NCBI GenBank assembly: GCA_018675425.1
Contig: JABGYD010000063.1
Location: 1-61,360 of the forward strand
Origin: Kordiimonadaceae bacterium
GTDB taxonomy: Bacteria > Pseudomonadota > Alphaproteobacteria > Sphingomonadales > Emcibacteraceae
Direction: 5' to 3'
Length of the DNA stretch: 61,360 nucleotides
Below are positions 49,780-60,131 of this stretch, one piece after another; positions within the stretch are counted from its first letter, which is position 1; the number at the start of each line of letters is the position of its first letter. The notes beneath the pieces were generated by a model, which saw only the letters and a list, made by a program, of their open reading frames with translations, did no database searches and was not told the DNA's origin. A program made the translations under genes and the position numbers.

Positions 49780-51240
49780 TTATTTTTTTCTATAAGATGG
49801 TGACAAAAATATTAATAACGCAATAATTTCAAGTCGTCCAAGTATCATTATCCCTGATGTAAGCCATTTAGCAGCATAACTCATCCCCCCATATCCAAGA
49901 AAATCCTGCGCTATAAGACCGGTCATGGATCCGGCACTAAATAGGTTGGCAAAGGTAAGGCCAATGCTAACTTCCATATCATACCCAAGCATACCGTATA
50001 AAATTGAAAATAAGCCAATAGAAGATAAATATAAAAATAACAATGTCCATATACTCACTAAGATAGAACTGCTAACAATAAAATCATTTACTCGCATAGG
50101 AACAACGCCGTGAGGGTAAGCAAGTCGACTAATTTCATTCACAGCTTGTCTAAATAAAACTCTAAAGCGTATAATTTTAAATCCTCCAGCACTGGAGCCC
50201 ATCGACCCACCAAAACAAAGCAATATCGCACATATAATAACTACGCCTAATGGCATTGAGTTAGCCCCATCAGGTAAAAAACCAGTGGTGCTCATGGCTG
50301 AAGCTGCCGTAAAGATTGATACACCCACTTTTTTCAATATAGACGCATTTCCCAGACCCTCTGACCCGCTGATTATTACAAAAATAATCAGTGCACTAAT
50401 AAGAACCAAAGATATTAAATATTTTAATTCTCTATCATTTTTATAAACTTTAAATTTACCTCTAGTAAGAAACAACCAATGGTAGGTCAGGTTTGTCGCA
50501 CCAATAAGCATAAAAGGTACTAAAATAAATTCACTAATATTATTGAAGCTATTTACACCAAAATTAGAATGATTTGTGAAACCACCACTAGAGAGGCTTG
50601 CCATGGAAGTCACCATCGCATCAAAAAAACTTAAGCCGCTAAGTCGAAGTAATATCAAACATAATAGTGTAAAACCTACATAAATTAAAGAAAGTGGTTT
50701 TAAGGCAGCCTTGATTCTTGATAAAAATCCTTCCCGTTCGCCGTGGGGAAATGCACCCCTATATAACTCCGCACCACCAATAGCACTTAAGGGAACTATA
50801 GAAACAGCAAGTACAAATATATAAATTCCTCCAAACCACTGAAGCAATGCGCGCCAAAATAATAAAGTTTTTGGCGCCAGAGATGAATTAGCAAGCAAGG
50901 TTGATCCAGAGGTAGTAAATGCCGAGGTTGCCTCAAAATATGCATCTGTAAATTTTGTTAACTCGCCAGAAACCATAAATGGGATTGAGCCAAATATGGG
51001 AATAATTATCCAAGAAATAACTAAAAATGAAATTATATCGTAACGGTTTGGTTTTTCTTGCCTATCAGGAAAGGCGAAATAAAAACCTAGGCCTATAAAA
51101 ATAGTCAATAAAGAACAAATCAAAAAAGGTAAAATCAAATAGTATTCATCGAAATTCAGTGATGCTAGTATTGGTATAAGTTCACTAATTCCCAAAAATA
51201 TTAGGATATATCCAATGATATGTCCGATTTTTATTATCAT
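49780..51240 (-). CDS. trkH: Trk potassium uptake system membrane protein TrkH
   Basis: Potassium channel-like transporter subunit of 486 residues with about ten membrane segments in four pore-loop repeats. The selectivity-filter-like loops are ATSAFTTSGSTLL, ASLSSGGFTNHSN, SAMSTTGFLPDGAN and ANLFSAGSMTGLI. The glycine-rich gating loop reads CFGGSMGSSAGGFKIIR. It works with TrkA, encoded 39 bases upstream. K+ uptake is driven by the membrane potential and gated by NAD(H)/ATP through TrkA. Confidence 0.94.
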   Translation of the reverse strand: MIIKIGHIIGYILIFLGISELIPILASLNFDEYYLILPFLICSLLTIFIGLGFYFAFPDRQEKPNRYDIISFLVISWIIIPIFGSIPFMVSGELTKFTDAYFEATSAFTTSGSTLLANSSLAPKTLLFWRALLQWFGGIYIFVLAVSIVPLSAIGGAELYRGAFPHGEREGFLSRIKAALKPLSLIYVGFTLLCLILLRLSGLSFFDAMVTSMASLSSGGFTNHSNFGVNSFNNISEFILVPFMLIGATNLTYHWLFLTRGKFKVYKNDRELKYLISLVLISALIIFVIISGSEGLGNASILKKVGVSIFTAASAMSTTGFLPDGANSMPLGVVIICAILLCFGGSMGSSAGGFKIIRFRVLFRQAVNEISRLAYPHGVVPMRVNDFIVSSSILVSIWTLLFLYLSSIGLFSILYGMLGYDMEVSIGLTFANLFSAGSMTGLIAQDFLGYGGMSYAAKWLTSGIMILGRLEIIALLIFLSPSYRKK

Positions 51241-51279
51241 TTTTAATTCAACTTAATTGTATTATTCATGAAACCAGTC

Positions 51280-52656
51280 TTAAAAATACTCTAGACCAAC
51301 AGAAAATAATTCTTCAACCTTTTTGAACATGTCCGCTGCTGTAAAAACAATAACTATATCACCTGATTTAATGATAGTACCTCCATTTGGAACAATAATA
51401 TCATCACCTTGAATTACCGATCCTATTATTATACCTACCGGAAGTTTAATTTCACGCAGTGGCTTACCAACAAGTGGCGATGAATCAACGGCAACAGCTT
51501 CGATAACTTCTGCTTCAGCACCAGCCAAGCTTTGAAGAGAGCGAATACTCCCTCGCCTCATATGCTGAAGGATACTAGAAACAGTTGTTTGGCGGGGATC
51601 AACAAAAGCATCAATACCCACGGAACCTGTCAAGTCACCAAAGGAGGGATCATTAATAAGAGTAATTGCCCTCTTACAACCCATCTCTTTGGCTAACAGC
51701 GCAGACAAAATATTTACTTTGTCATCATTCGTTACCGAAATAATCGTCTCAGTATCCTTTATATTTGCTTCCTTAAGAATTTCTATATCAAGCGCATCAC
51801 CATGCAAAACTACAACTTCAGATACTTTTTCAGCCACTTTGACTGCACGTAATTCATCGCGCTCTATGATTTTAACATTAAACTTATTCCCAGCTTTAAC
51901 CAACTGTTCACTAAGGAATAGACCTACGTTGCCACCACCAATAATAGCAACGTTCTTAACCTCTTCTTCTTCGTGCCCAAAAACACTTAAGGCCCTGCTA
52001 ACATGTGATTTTTCAGAGGCTATATAAATATTATCACCAACAAGAAGGTGATCATTTCCGGAAGGAACAATTAGTTTTCCATTTCGAAGAATACCGCAGA
52101 CTACAATATTTAAGTCAGGGAATAATTCAGTTAACTGGCGTAATGGTGTGTCAACTACAGGACAATCGTGCTCTAATTTGACCCCAACTAACCACACCCG
52201 ATCATCTGCAAAACGGATCATGTCTGTTGCCCCAGGAACCTGTAGTCTGTTAATTGCTGCCTTGGCAACCTCTATTTCAGGAGAAATAATAACATCAATT
52301 GGCATATGATCACGACTGAACAATGCACGCCATTGAGGGTTAAGGTAATTTTGCGCTCTAATACGAGCAATTTTTTTTGGCACATTAAAAAGTGAGTGAG
52401 CAACCTGACAAGCAACAATATTAACCTCATCAAAAAGAGTTACAGCGATGATCATATCAGCATCTTCTGCCCCGGCAGATTCTAATAAATCTGGGTAGGA
52501 GGCATAGCCAACAATAGCATGGACATCAAGAGAATTTCTTACTTTATTAATAAGCTCTTCAGAGCGGTCAATAACAGTCACATCATTTTTCTCATGGGCT
52601 AAATGTCGAGCTATATTAAATCCAACCTGTCCGGCACCGCAAATGATAACTTTCAT
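51280..52656 (-). CDS. trkA: Trk potassium uptake regulatory protein TrkA
   Basis: 458-residue cytoplasmic NAD-binding subunit with two RCK (TrkA-N plus TrkA-C) units. The first nucleotide site is VIICGAGQVGFNIARHLA with VIDRSEEL; the second is VAIIGGGNVGLFLSEQLV with IIERDELRA. AGGGAA precedes the ATG. It gates TrkH. It follows ntrX by 35 bases, as in many Alphaproteobacteria, so it may be cotranscribed with the ntr genes. Confidence 0.95.
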   Translation of the reverse strand: MKVIICGAGQVGFNIARHLAHEKNDVTVIDRSEELINKVRNSLDVHAIVGYASYPDLLESAGAEDADMIIAVTLFDEVNIVACQVAHSLFNVPKKIARIRAQNYLNPQWRALFSRDHMPIDVIISPEIEVAKAAINRLQVPGATDMIRFADDRVWLVGVKLEHDCPVVDTPLRQLTELFPDLNIVVCGILRNGKLIVPSGNDHLLVGDNIYIASEKSHVSRALSVFGHEEEEVKNVAIIGGGNVGLFLSEQLVKAGNKFNVKIIERDELRAVKVAEKVSEVVVLHGDALDIEILKEANIKDTETIISVTNDDKVNILSALLAKEMGCKRAITLINDPSFGDLTGSVGIDAFVDPRQTTVSSILQHMRRGSIRSLQSLAGAEAEVIEAVAVDSSPLVGKPLREIKLPVGIIIGSVIQGDDIIVPNGGTIIKSGDIVIVFTAADMFKKVEELFSVGLEYF

Positions 52657-52691
52657 TTATAAATTCCCTCGTCGTCATTATTATTAAGCAT

Positions 52692-54062
52692 TCAATTATC
52701 TTCCAAACTATGAATTTTTAATCCCTTTAGCTTACGGTGAAGCGCTGAGCGCTCCATTCCAACAAATTTTGCTGTTTTAGAAATATTTCCCTGAAATCGT
52801 TGAATTTGTATATCAAGGTATTCTCTTTCGAAAGTCTCTCTAGCCTCACGAAGCGTTAAGGTCATAATTTCTGTATTTGGATTTGGACGAATTATTTTAC
52901 TGTCCCCCCTAACTTCAGCCGGGAGCATATCAACAGCAATCACATCCTCTTCACCAAACAAAATCATAATCCTCTCAACAGTATTTCTAAGTTGTCTTAC
53001 ATTACCAGGCCAATCGTGGGCTTGAAGAGCGGATAAAGACGCTTCATTTATATCCATTGGCGAACATCCTGTCGTATTTGTAAAACTAATCATCATTTGC
53101 TTAATCAAAACTGGTATATCCTCCCTGCGTTGAGTAAGCGATGGTACACGCACTGGCACTACATTCAGTCGATGATATAAGTCTTCACGAAATTTTCCAG
53201 CATCTATTTCTTCACGCAGATTTCTACTCGTTGCACTGACTACTCGGACATTAACCTGAACCTTTAAATCACCGCCAACCCGCTCAAACGTTTGGTCAGT
53301 GAGAATGCGCAATATTTTAGCCTGTGTTGTTTGTGGCATATCAGCTACTTCATCAAAAAATAACGTTCCACCATGAGCTTTTTCAAATACACCTGTTTTT
53401 ATGATGATACCATCTTCTTCAACACCGAAGAGTTCTCTTTCCATATTATCAGGTGACATACTAGCCGCATTGACAACGATGAAAGCTGCATTGGCTCGTT
53501 TAGATTGACGATGAATAAGTCTTGCCACTAGCTCCTTACCAGTACCCGATGCCCCTGAAATAAGTACCCTACTTCCGCTTGGAGCTACTTTACTAATTGT
53601 ATTTTTAATTAAATTAATGGCAGGCGAAGTCCCTGTAAGTTCAGATCCATGTCCGACCTGTTCTTTTAACTCAATATTTTCCCTTCTTAAGCGATTAACC
53701 TCTGTTGCGCGTTCAACCAGAATAAGTAGTTTTTCTGTTTCAAATGGCTTGCTGATATAATCATAAGCACCATTTTTAATGGCTGTCACTGCCGTCTCAA
53801 TATTTCCGTGCCCACTAATAATAATAACTGGTAAATTATTATGTTTTTTCTTGACTTCAGCAAGTATTTCTAGCCCATCAAGTTTACTTCCTTTAAGCCA
53901 AATATCAAGAATTAGAAGCGATGGACGTCTTGCGTCAATCTCAGCAAGTGCACTATCACTATCCCCAGCTACACGAGTGTCATAACCCTCGTCGTTTAAA
54001 ATTCCGGAGATCAGTTCCCTAATATCAGCTTCATCATCAACAACCAAAATATCAAGCGCCAT
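52692..54062 (-). CDS. ntrX: Nitrogen regulation response regulator NtrX
   Basis: Response regulator of 456 residues: receiver domain (DILVVDDEADIRELI, phosphoacceptor in LLILDIWLKGS), AAA+ domain (Walker [13 protein letters not shown], Walker B GTLFFDEVADM) and a C-terminal Fis helix-turn-helix (NISKTAKFVGMERSALHRKL). The sigma-54 contact loop GAFTGA is absent: the segment reads ERELFGVEEDGIIIKTGVFE. This is a known trait of alphaproteobacterial NtrX, which need not act with sigma-54. The ATG at 54062 overlaps ntrY by 11 bases; a TTG six bases earlier is less likely. Confidence 0.94.
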   Translation of the reverse strand: MALDILVVDDEADIRELISGILNDEGYDTRVAGDSDSALAEIDARRPSLLILDIWLKGSKLDGLEILAEVKKKHNNLPVIIISGHGNIETAVTAIKNGAYDYISKPFETEKLLILVERATEVNRLRRENIELKEQVGHGSELTGTSPAINLIKNTISKVAPSGSRVLISGASGTGKELVARLIHRQSKRANAAFIVVNAASMSPDNMERELFGVEEDGIIIKTGVFEKAHGGTLFFDEVADMPQTTQAKILRILTDQTFERVGGDLKVQVNVRVVSATSRNLREEIDAGKFREDLYHRLNVVPVRVPSLTQRREDIPVLIKQMMISFTNTTGCSPMDINEASLSALQAHDWPGNVRQLRNTVERIMILFGEEDVIAVDMLPAEVRGDSKIIRPNPNTEIMTLTLREARETFEREYLDIQIQRFQGNISKTAKFVGMERSALHRKLKGLKIHSLEDN

Positions 54063-56313
54063 TAACAATCCTTAGTTTATTTTCAATTGTTGGTTTTTTA
54101 TGATGTTCGTCATTATTCATATCTTTCAGATCAAGCCCTTTAAAAAATAGCGTAACAGTTGCACCTTCATCGATATTATTTTCAAGACTCAAATCACCAC
54201 CGTGATCCTTCATTATTTTTTTAACAATTGCTAAACCAAGTCCAGTACCCTTGGTGCGGGTTGTCACATATGGTTCAGTTAGAGTATGTATCATATTTTC
54301 TGGCAAGCCTTTACCATTATCAGAAACGGTAATCAAAACCTTAGCATTCTCGCTACTAAGTTTTATATTAATAAGAGCATTCGGTTGATTAGTCAGGGCT
54401 TCTGAAGCATTTTTAATAACATTAGTAAGGGCTTGACCAATTTGTCCGCTGTCGCATTCAATTTCAACAGGAAAAGAGGGGAAGTCAGCAGTTATCTTAA
54501 TATTATGACTACTAAGATCCATCATAAATATTGCTCGTTTGGAAAGTTCGATTAAATCTTCTGATTGCATGACTGGACCGGGCATTCTTGCAAATAAAGA
54601 AAACTCATCAACCATCTGCCTTAGATCATTCACCTGTCTTACAATAGTATCTGTACATTGAGTAAATACTTCAGGCTCACTCTTAATTTCTTTCAAATAT
54701 TTTCTTTTTAGACGCTCTGCCGAGAGTTGGATAGGCGTCAATGGATTTTTAATTTCATGGGCTATACGACGAGCAACATCTGCCCACGCCGCGGTTCGTT
54801 CTGCAGCAACCTGCTCCGTAATATCATCAAAGCTTAAAACAAACCCTTCCCTGTGGAGGCCTTTAAGCTCAGTTGTAATACGAACTAATAAATTTAAATT
54901 TTTCTCTCCACGCGTTAAAACCATTTGCGCTTCCAGGCTTTGGCTCTTTGCCTTCTGTGCTTTTTTAAATAGCTCTAGAGCTTCAGGCATTACCTCACTA
55001 ATATTACGGCCCTTAAGTTTTTTCTCACTAATATCAAGCATTGTCGATGCGGATCTATTTGGAAGTGTGATTATACCCTTGGGATCTAATCCCATAATTC
55101 CAGGAGAAACACCCGAAAGTACGGTTTCGGTAAAACGTCTTCTTTCATCGAGCTTTACATTAACGGAAAGCAAATCTTTTTGCTGCCTCTGCAATTGCCG
55201 CATCATAGTATTAAAAGATTTTGTTAATCCACCAAGGTCATCATAACCTTCTTTAACCTGCAGACGATCGGAAAAATCACCTTTACCTACCCTATCCGTT
55301 GCACCAACAAGAATATTAATAGGTTTCATTAATTTGTTTGCAAGACCAAATCCTAGCCATGCGGCCAGAAACAAAACAATTAATGCAATTACTAAAAATG
55401 ACATATTAAACAAAAGCCTATATTCAGAAAGTTCTGATTGCGATTTTTCAAAATCATTTTTAGCATTTTCAGTTCGCCTAACAAGGGCAACTGCTTGAGC
55501 ATCAATGAGGCGGCTAATATAAAGATATTGATCAATGAAACCATCTAGTCTCAAAATAACACGAATTTGACCATCATTTTCACGAGCAGGGAAAAATTTA
55601 ACACCTCCCTCGGCCGCAGCATCAATGATGTTTTTACTTAAACGGCCATCAAATGCGCTAAAAGTAGCGGTGGCTCTCGATGTGATAACGCCCTCACGGT
55701 TTAAAATAATCGCATCCGATAGCTTCAGCGCTCTTGCTTGAATATTTAGGGCCTGATCAAGTAGCCCTCGTTGCGCTATAAATACGTATGCTTGCCGATT
55801 AAGTTCATTAGCCATACCAAGTACATCGGCATTAATAATACGTGCATGTTCCTCAATATATGTTTCTGCAACACTTTCTGCGCTGTCAAGGACAGTCTGT
55901 ACTTTATCGCTAAACCATGCCTGAAGACCAAATTCAAAAAACATAACAGAAAAAATTGCGACAATAATTGTTGGCGTAACCGCCACAAAACTAAACAGGG
56001 TTACTATCCGTTTATGAAGTCGCGTTGCAGCTCCACCCTTATGTCCAGTGGCCCACAGCTGAATAACTTGCCTAACAACAAGCGTCACCAAAAGTAGCAG
56101 TAATATGGTAATAAGTAGAACAAATATATATAAATTATTTCGAACTGTAGAAAGTGGCTCCGCATTAGTAAAAAGAATAAAAGCGGTAGCCCCAGACACT
56201 AAAAGTGCTAAAAAAAGTACGTAAACAGCCTTATTTTCTAGATTAATCTTTCTAGCCCAAAGTCTAATATCACCCCAAAAGCGATTTTTTTTTCTTGATA
56301 AATGATCATCCAT
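54052..56313 (-). CDS. ntrY: Nitrogen regulation sensor kinase NtrY
   Basis: Membrane sensor histidine kinase of about 753 residues. Two N-terminal helices and a further one (AVYVLFLALLVSGATAFIL, FVLLITILLLLLVTLVV, LFSFVAVTPTIIVAIFSVMF) lead to a periplasmic domain. A helix (LVIALIVLFLAAWLGFGLA), HAMP, PAS, then HisKA ([20 protein letters not shown]) and HATPase follow, with N-box NVIKNASEAL, DNGKGLPENM and GTGLGLAIVKKI. The ATG at 56313 is used; a GTG at 56331 is less likely. It phosphorylates NtrX in response to nitrogen or redox state. Confidence 0.94.
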   Translation of the reverse strand: MDDHLSRKKNRFWGDIRLWARKINLENKAVYVLFLALLVSGATAFILFTNAEPLSTVRNNLYIFVLLITILLLLLVTLVVRQVIQLWATGHKGGAATRLHKRIVTLFSFVAVTPTIIVAIFSVMFFEFGLQAWFSDKVQTVLDSAESVAETYIEEHARIINADVLGMANELNRQAYVFIAQRGLLDQALNIQARALKLSDAIILNREGVITSRATATFSAFDGRLSKNIIDAAAEGGVKFFPARENDGQIRVILRLDGFIDQYLYISRLIDAQAVALVRRTENAKNDFEKSQSELSEYRLLFNMSFLVIALIVLFLAAWLGFGLANKLMKPINILVGATDRVGKGDFSDRLQVKEGYDDLGGLTKSFNTMMRQLQRQQKDLLSVNVKLDERRRFTETVLSGVSPGIMGLDPKGIITLPNRSASTMLDISEKKLKGRNISEVMPEALELFKKAQKAKSQSLEAQMVLTRGEKNLNLLVRITTELKGLHREGFVLSFDDITEQVAAERTAAWADVARRIAHEIKNPLTPIQLSAERLKRKYLKEIKSEPEVFTQCTDTIVRQVNDLRQMVDEFSLFARMPGPVMQSEDLIELSKRAIFMMDLSSHNIKITADFPSFPVEIECDSGQIGQALTNVIKNASEALTNQPNALINIKLSSENAKVLITVSDNGKGLPENMIHTLTEPYVTTRTKGTGLGLAIVKKIMKDHGGDLSLENNIDEGATVTLFFKGLDLKDMNNDEHHKKPTIENKLRIVNGA

Positions 56314-56387
56314 AACGTCTAAGAATACCACTTTGTTGTATTATTGCAACATATTAGCATGATTTTAATATATACTGAATAAAACGA

Positions 56388-57863
56388 TTAAAAATCACCT
56401 TTAATAATTGAAATTTCAAGATCTTTTAACTTTTTACGCAAAGTGTTTCGGTTCAGCCCTAGAAGTTCTGCAGCTTTAATTTGGTTTCCCCTGGTTGCAG
56501 AAAGACAAAGTTCAATAAGTGGTCTTTCTAGCTCACTTAAGAGCCGAGAATAAAGGCCCGTTGGTGGCAATTCACCATTAGGGTGGGCATCAAAGTAATT
56601 TTTTAGATGACGACGAATAGATTCCTGTAAAGTTTCATCAGAATATTTAACAATGTTTTTTTGACTATAAATTTTATCTTTAATAATATCACGAGCAACA
56701 ATTTCACTAGATAAGTTTTCTAAACTAATTACATCCTCAATACAAAGCGCAGCGAGCCTTTGAATTAAGTTTTCAAGCTCCCTTATGTTTCCAGGCCAAT
56801 TATACTCTTTAAGATAATCAAGTGCTTTTTGCTCCATCAGTTTAGGTGGTAAATTATATTCTTGCGAATACTTCGAAAAAAAATGACGAACTAAATCCGC
56901 GATGTCATCTTTTCTATCCCGAAGTGGAGGTAAAATTATAGGCACAACATTAAGTCGATAGTATAAATCCTCTCTAAACAAACCTTGCTCAATTAGTTTC
57001 TCTAAATTGCGATGGGTAGCAGCAATGATACGAATATTAATTTTTATTAGTTCAGTACCCCCAACGGAAGTATATTCTCCTTGTTGCATAACTCTAAGCA
57101 GTCTCGTTTGTGCCTCAAGGGGCATGTCCCCAATTTCATCCAGGAAAAGGGTTCCCCCTCTAGCTTGTTCAAAGCGTCCTATATTTTTTGAAATAGCACC
57201 AGTAAATGATCCTTTTTCATGCCCAAAAAGTTCACTTTCTATCAACTCCTTCGGAATTGCAGCCATATTTATGGCAACAAACGCAGAATTTCGTCGCATT
57301 CCAAAATCATGAAGCGCTTTAGCCACCAACTCTTTACCAGTGCCAGTTTCTCCAGAAATCATTACTGTAAGGTCATTACTCATTAGCCGCGCCATAACGC
57401 GGTAGACATTCTGCATGGCAGGAGAACGTCCAATGAGTGACATCTCATCTTGGATCTCATATATGTCAGCAGTAGGAGACGTTTTATTCGTACTTAGACC
57501 TTTTTTGATGACTGTTTTAAGCTCTTCAAGATCAAATGGCTTAGGCAGATATTCATATGCCCCGTTCTCAGTTGCCTTAACGGCTGTCATCAATGTATTT
57601 TGCGCACTCATAATAATAACAGGAAGATCCGGTCTTATTTTTTTAATTCTGATCAGCATATCAAGACCATTTTCATCCGGCATCATTACATCTGAAATTA
57701 CTATATCACCTTCGCCATTAGCCACCCACTGCCAGAGAGTTGCTGCATTACTGGCTAGGAGAACATCGTATCCATCACGACTGAGCGCACGCAATAAAAC
57801 GGTTCGAATAGCTTTATCGTCGTCTGCTATAAGAATAGTTTTTTTTCTCATGCTGTTAACCAT
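56388..57863 (-). CDS. ntrC: Nitrogen regulation response regulator NtrC
   Basis: Sigma-54 activator. The receiver domain has the phosphoacceptor in [14 protein letters not shown]. The AAA+ domain has Walker [13 protein letters not shown], the intact sigma-54 loop [14 protein letters not shown] and Walker [12 protein letters not shown]; the Fis-type helix-turn-helix is [20 protein letters not shown]. Start: ATG 57863 overlaps the ntrB stop (ATGGTTAA), and ATG 57851 is the alternative. The longer frame to 57923 begins with GTG inside ntrB and is rejected. It activates nitrogen assimilation genes when phosphorylated by NtrB. Confidence 0.95.
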   Translation of the reverse strand: MVNSMRKKTILIADDDKAIRTVLLRALSRDGYDVLLASNAATLWQWVANGEGDIVISDVMMPDENGLDMLIRIKKIRPDLPVIIMSAQNTLMTAVKATENGAYEYLPKPFDLEELKTVIKKGLSTNKTSPTADIYEIQDEMSLIGRSPAMQNVYRVMARLMSNDLTVMISGETGTGKELVAKALHDFGMRRNSAFVAINMAAIPKELIESELFGHEKGSFTGAISKNIGRFEQARGGTLFLDEIGDMPLEAQTRLLRVMQQGEYTSVGGTELIKINIRIIAATHRNLEKLIEQGLFREDLYYRLNVVPIILPPLRDRKDDIADLVRHFFSKYSQEYNLPPKLMEQKALDYLKEYNWPGNIRELENLIQRLAALCIEDVISLENLSSEIVARDIIKDKIYSQKNIVKYSDETLQESIRRHLKNYFDAHPNGELPPTGLYSRLLSELERPLIELCLSATRGNQIKAAELLGLNRNTLRKKLKDLEISIIKGDF

Positions 57864-58983
57864 TTCTTTTCGTTGCTGCTGGCAGTAAAATACGGAATGT
57901 TGTATTCCCCGTTCCGCTTTCACATTCTATGATACCACCGTGTTCACCTAAAGTTTTAGCCACCAATGCTAGACCAAGTCCCTTACCATTAGACTTTGTA
58001 GTAACGAATGGATCAAAAATATTTTCTTTAATATCATTTGCTACACCATCACCGTTGTCAATGATGCAAATTTCAAGCGGCAAGTGTAAAGGTTTTTCTC
58101 CATAGTCGGAAGCAACACGAACTCCTTGACGGAATGCGGTAGTAATACTTACCTGACCATCTTTGACTGGGACAGCCTCACATGCATTTTTAATTAAATT
58201 AAGAAAAGTTTGAATGAGCCCACCCTTATCACCAATGGTATTAGGCAAAGATGGATCATAAAGTTCAATAAATTTAACATGTTTTCCAAATCCTGTTTCC
58301 GCTAATTTTTTTACATGCTTTAGAACACTATGAATATTAATTTCACTTTTTTTAATTTGACGATGGTCAGAAAAAACTTCCATCCGATCAACCAATGAAC
58401 AAATCCTATCAACTTCTTCACAAATAAGATCTGTGAGTGATCTGTCCTCGTTGCTTATATCCTCTGATAATATTTGCGCCGATCCTTTAATGCTTGAGAG
58501 TGGGTTTTTAATTTCGTGTGCTAGCATAGCAGCCATACCAGATACCGAACGAGTTGCACTTCTATGTGTCTGCCGTTGATTAATCTTTTTTAGAGTGGTC
58601 CTCTTTTGCATCTGAATAAGTACATTACTAGATTGCGATAAACTTGAAACGTTTATAAGGGGAGAAACATAAATATCAACTCTAAGCTCCCCGATAATCG
58701 GATTGCCTATATTGACATCGTATTCTGTAATGTTGGAATTTATTTTACGGGCTTGAGAAATAAGACCGAGCAATTGGCTATCATAAGGAATAATATCTTC
58801 AATTTTTTTCCGTTTCAAGACCTGCAAACTACTTCCTAGAAAATGTTCCGCAGGGACGTTTGCATATGTGATATTATTTTTATAATCAAGCGTAAGAATC
58901 GCATCAGCAATGTGATTTAAAATAACATCCGCAGGATCATCCAGAGTTTCTTTAAGTTCAAGCTTTTCATTATTCTTGCTCAT
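57856..58983 (-). CDS. ntrB: Nitrogen regulation sensor kinase NtrB
   Basis: Cytoplasmic histidine kinase of 375 residues without membrane segments. PAS domain ([21 protein letters not shown]), HisKA ([20 protein letters not shown]) and HATPase with N-box [29 protein letters not shown] and [18 protein letters not shown]. It controls NtrC phosphorylation under GlnB/PII control. The stop overlaps the ntrC start. It follows dusB by three bases, the standard nifR3-ntrB-ntrC order. Confidence 0.95.
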   Translation of the reverse strand: MSKNNEKLELKETLDDPADVILNHIADAILTLDYKNNITYANVPAEHFLGSSLQVLKRKKIEDIIPYDSQLLGLISQARKINSNITEYDVNIGNPIIGELRVDIYVSPLINVSSLSQSSNVLIQMQKRTTLKKINQRQTHRSATRSVSGMAAMLAHEIKNPLSSIKGSAQILSEDISNEDRSLTDLICEEVDRICSLVDRMEVFSDHRQIKKSEINIHSVLKHVKKLAETGFGKHVKFIELYDPSLPNTIGDKGGLIQTFLNLIKNACEAVPVKDGQVSITTAFRQGVRVASDYGEKPLHLPLEICIIDNGDGVANDIKENIFDPFVTTKSNGKGLGLALVAKTLGEHGGIIECESGTGNTTFRILLPAATKRNG

Positions 58984-58986
58984 TAA

Positions 58987-59988
58987 TCAAGCTACACAGG
59001 AAACTAAAAGAGGTTCAAAAAACTCTTCTATCATTTCCAATACTTCATTAGTTTCTGTTAATCTATTGACCTTTTGACGAAACGCAGCGCTATCATGAAG
59101 ACCTTTTGTATACCAACTAATATGTTTTCTCGCAATTTTTTTGCCTGCATCTTCACCATAGTAATCTAACATTGACAAATAATGATCAGTCATAATATTT
59201 TTAATCATCGGAAGATCAGGGTCAGGCAATTTTTCTCCCGTTTTAAGATAGTGGATTACCTGCGACAAAAACCAAGGCTTTCCATAAGCGCCCCGACCAA
59301 TCATGATACCGTCTGCACCAGACTGATCAAGTGCTTCAAGGGCATTTTCAAATGTCACAATATCTCCATTGGCTATAACTGGTATTGAAACAGCATCCTT
59401 GACTTCTCGAATGAAGCTCCAGTCAGATAAACCTTTATACATTTGATTGCGGGTACGGCCATGAACAACTACCATCTTAATCCCAAGGCTTTCCGCAATT
59501 TTTGCAAGCTCTGGTGCATTACGATTTGTAATATCCCACCCAGTTCGCATTTTTAAAGTCACCGGAATATCCACTGATTCAACAGTTGCCTTTATAATAC
59601 TAGCAGCAATATCCAAATCCTGCATAAGGGCTGACCCAGCATAACCATTAACTATTTTTTTAGCTGGACACCCCATATTTATATCGATGATTTGAGCACC
59701 TTTTTCTTCATTCATGCGCGCAGCTTGGGCCATCATCCTTGGATCGTAGCCAGCAAGCTGCACAGACATTAGATATTCATCAGATTCGGCCTTAGCCATT
59801 TTATGGGTCCGCTTATGGTCACGGATCATAGCCTGACTTGCAATCATTTCAGACGTAACAAGACCAGCACCGAAGCTCTTTACTAGCCTACGAAATGGTA
59901 AGTCAGTAACACCGGCCATTGGGGAAAGAAGTACTGGATCATCGATTACAATCGACCCAATATTTATAGGTTTTAAGATATTATTCAT
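58987..59988 (-). CDS. dusB: tRNA-dihydrouridine synthase (DusB/NifR3)
   Basis: FMN-dependent tRNA-dihydrouridine synthase of 333 residues. [20 protein letters not shown] opens the barrel; the catalytic Cys is in [54 protein letters not shown] and [16 protein letters not shown] complete the FMN site. It reduces uridine in the tRNA D loop. It is the first gene of the dus-ntrBCYX-trk run and is divergent from ispDF. Confidence 0.95.
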   Translation of the reverse strand: MNNILKPINIGSIVIDDPVLLSPMAGVTDLPFRRLVKSFGAGLVTSEMIASQAMIRDHKRTHKMAKAESDEYLMSVQLAGYDPRMMAQAARMNEEKGAQIIDINMGCPAKKIVNGYAGSALMQDLDIAASIIKATVESVDIPVTLKMRTGWDITNRNAPELAKIAESLGIKMVVVHGRTRNQMYKGLSDWSFIREVKDAVSIPVIANGDIVTFENALEALDQSGADGIMIGRGAYGKPWFLSQVIHYLKTGEKLPDPDLPMIKNIMTDHYLSMLDYYGEDAGKKIARKHISWYTKGLHDSAAFRQKVNRLTETNEVLEMIEEFFEPLLVSCVA

Positions 59989-60102
59989 GATTAAAAAATA
60001 AGCAGTTTTTTGAAATGTCTAAAAATTAAGCAATTGAGTTAATAACATAACTAAAAAAACTTCAAAAGTCAAAGTTGAAAAATCATGAAATTTTTGAGGA
60101 CA

Positions 60103-60117
60103 ATTCTTATTAAGAAT
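60103..60117. promoter_or_regulatory. Inverted repeat in the dusB-ispDF divergent promoter
   Basis: ATTCTTA-T-TAAGAAT is a perfect 7-bp inverted repeat, 15-29 bases before the ispDF start. Its position overlaps where the -10 or transcript start should lie, so it could be an operator; no second copy was found. Confidence 0.3.
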
Positions 60118-60131
60118 GATAGCATCCTTTT

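Noticed and set aside
57864-57923. Longer NtrC start (GTG)
   Set aside because: It lies inside ntrB and adds residues that no NtrC receiver domain has.
54062-60131. Novel two-component arrays
   Set aside because: The dusB-ntrBC-ntrYX order is the ordinary alphaproteobacterial arrangement.
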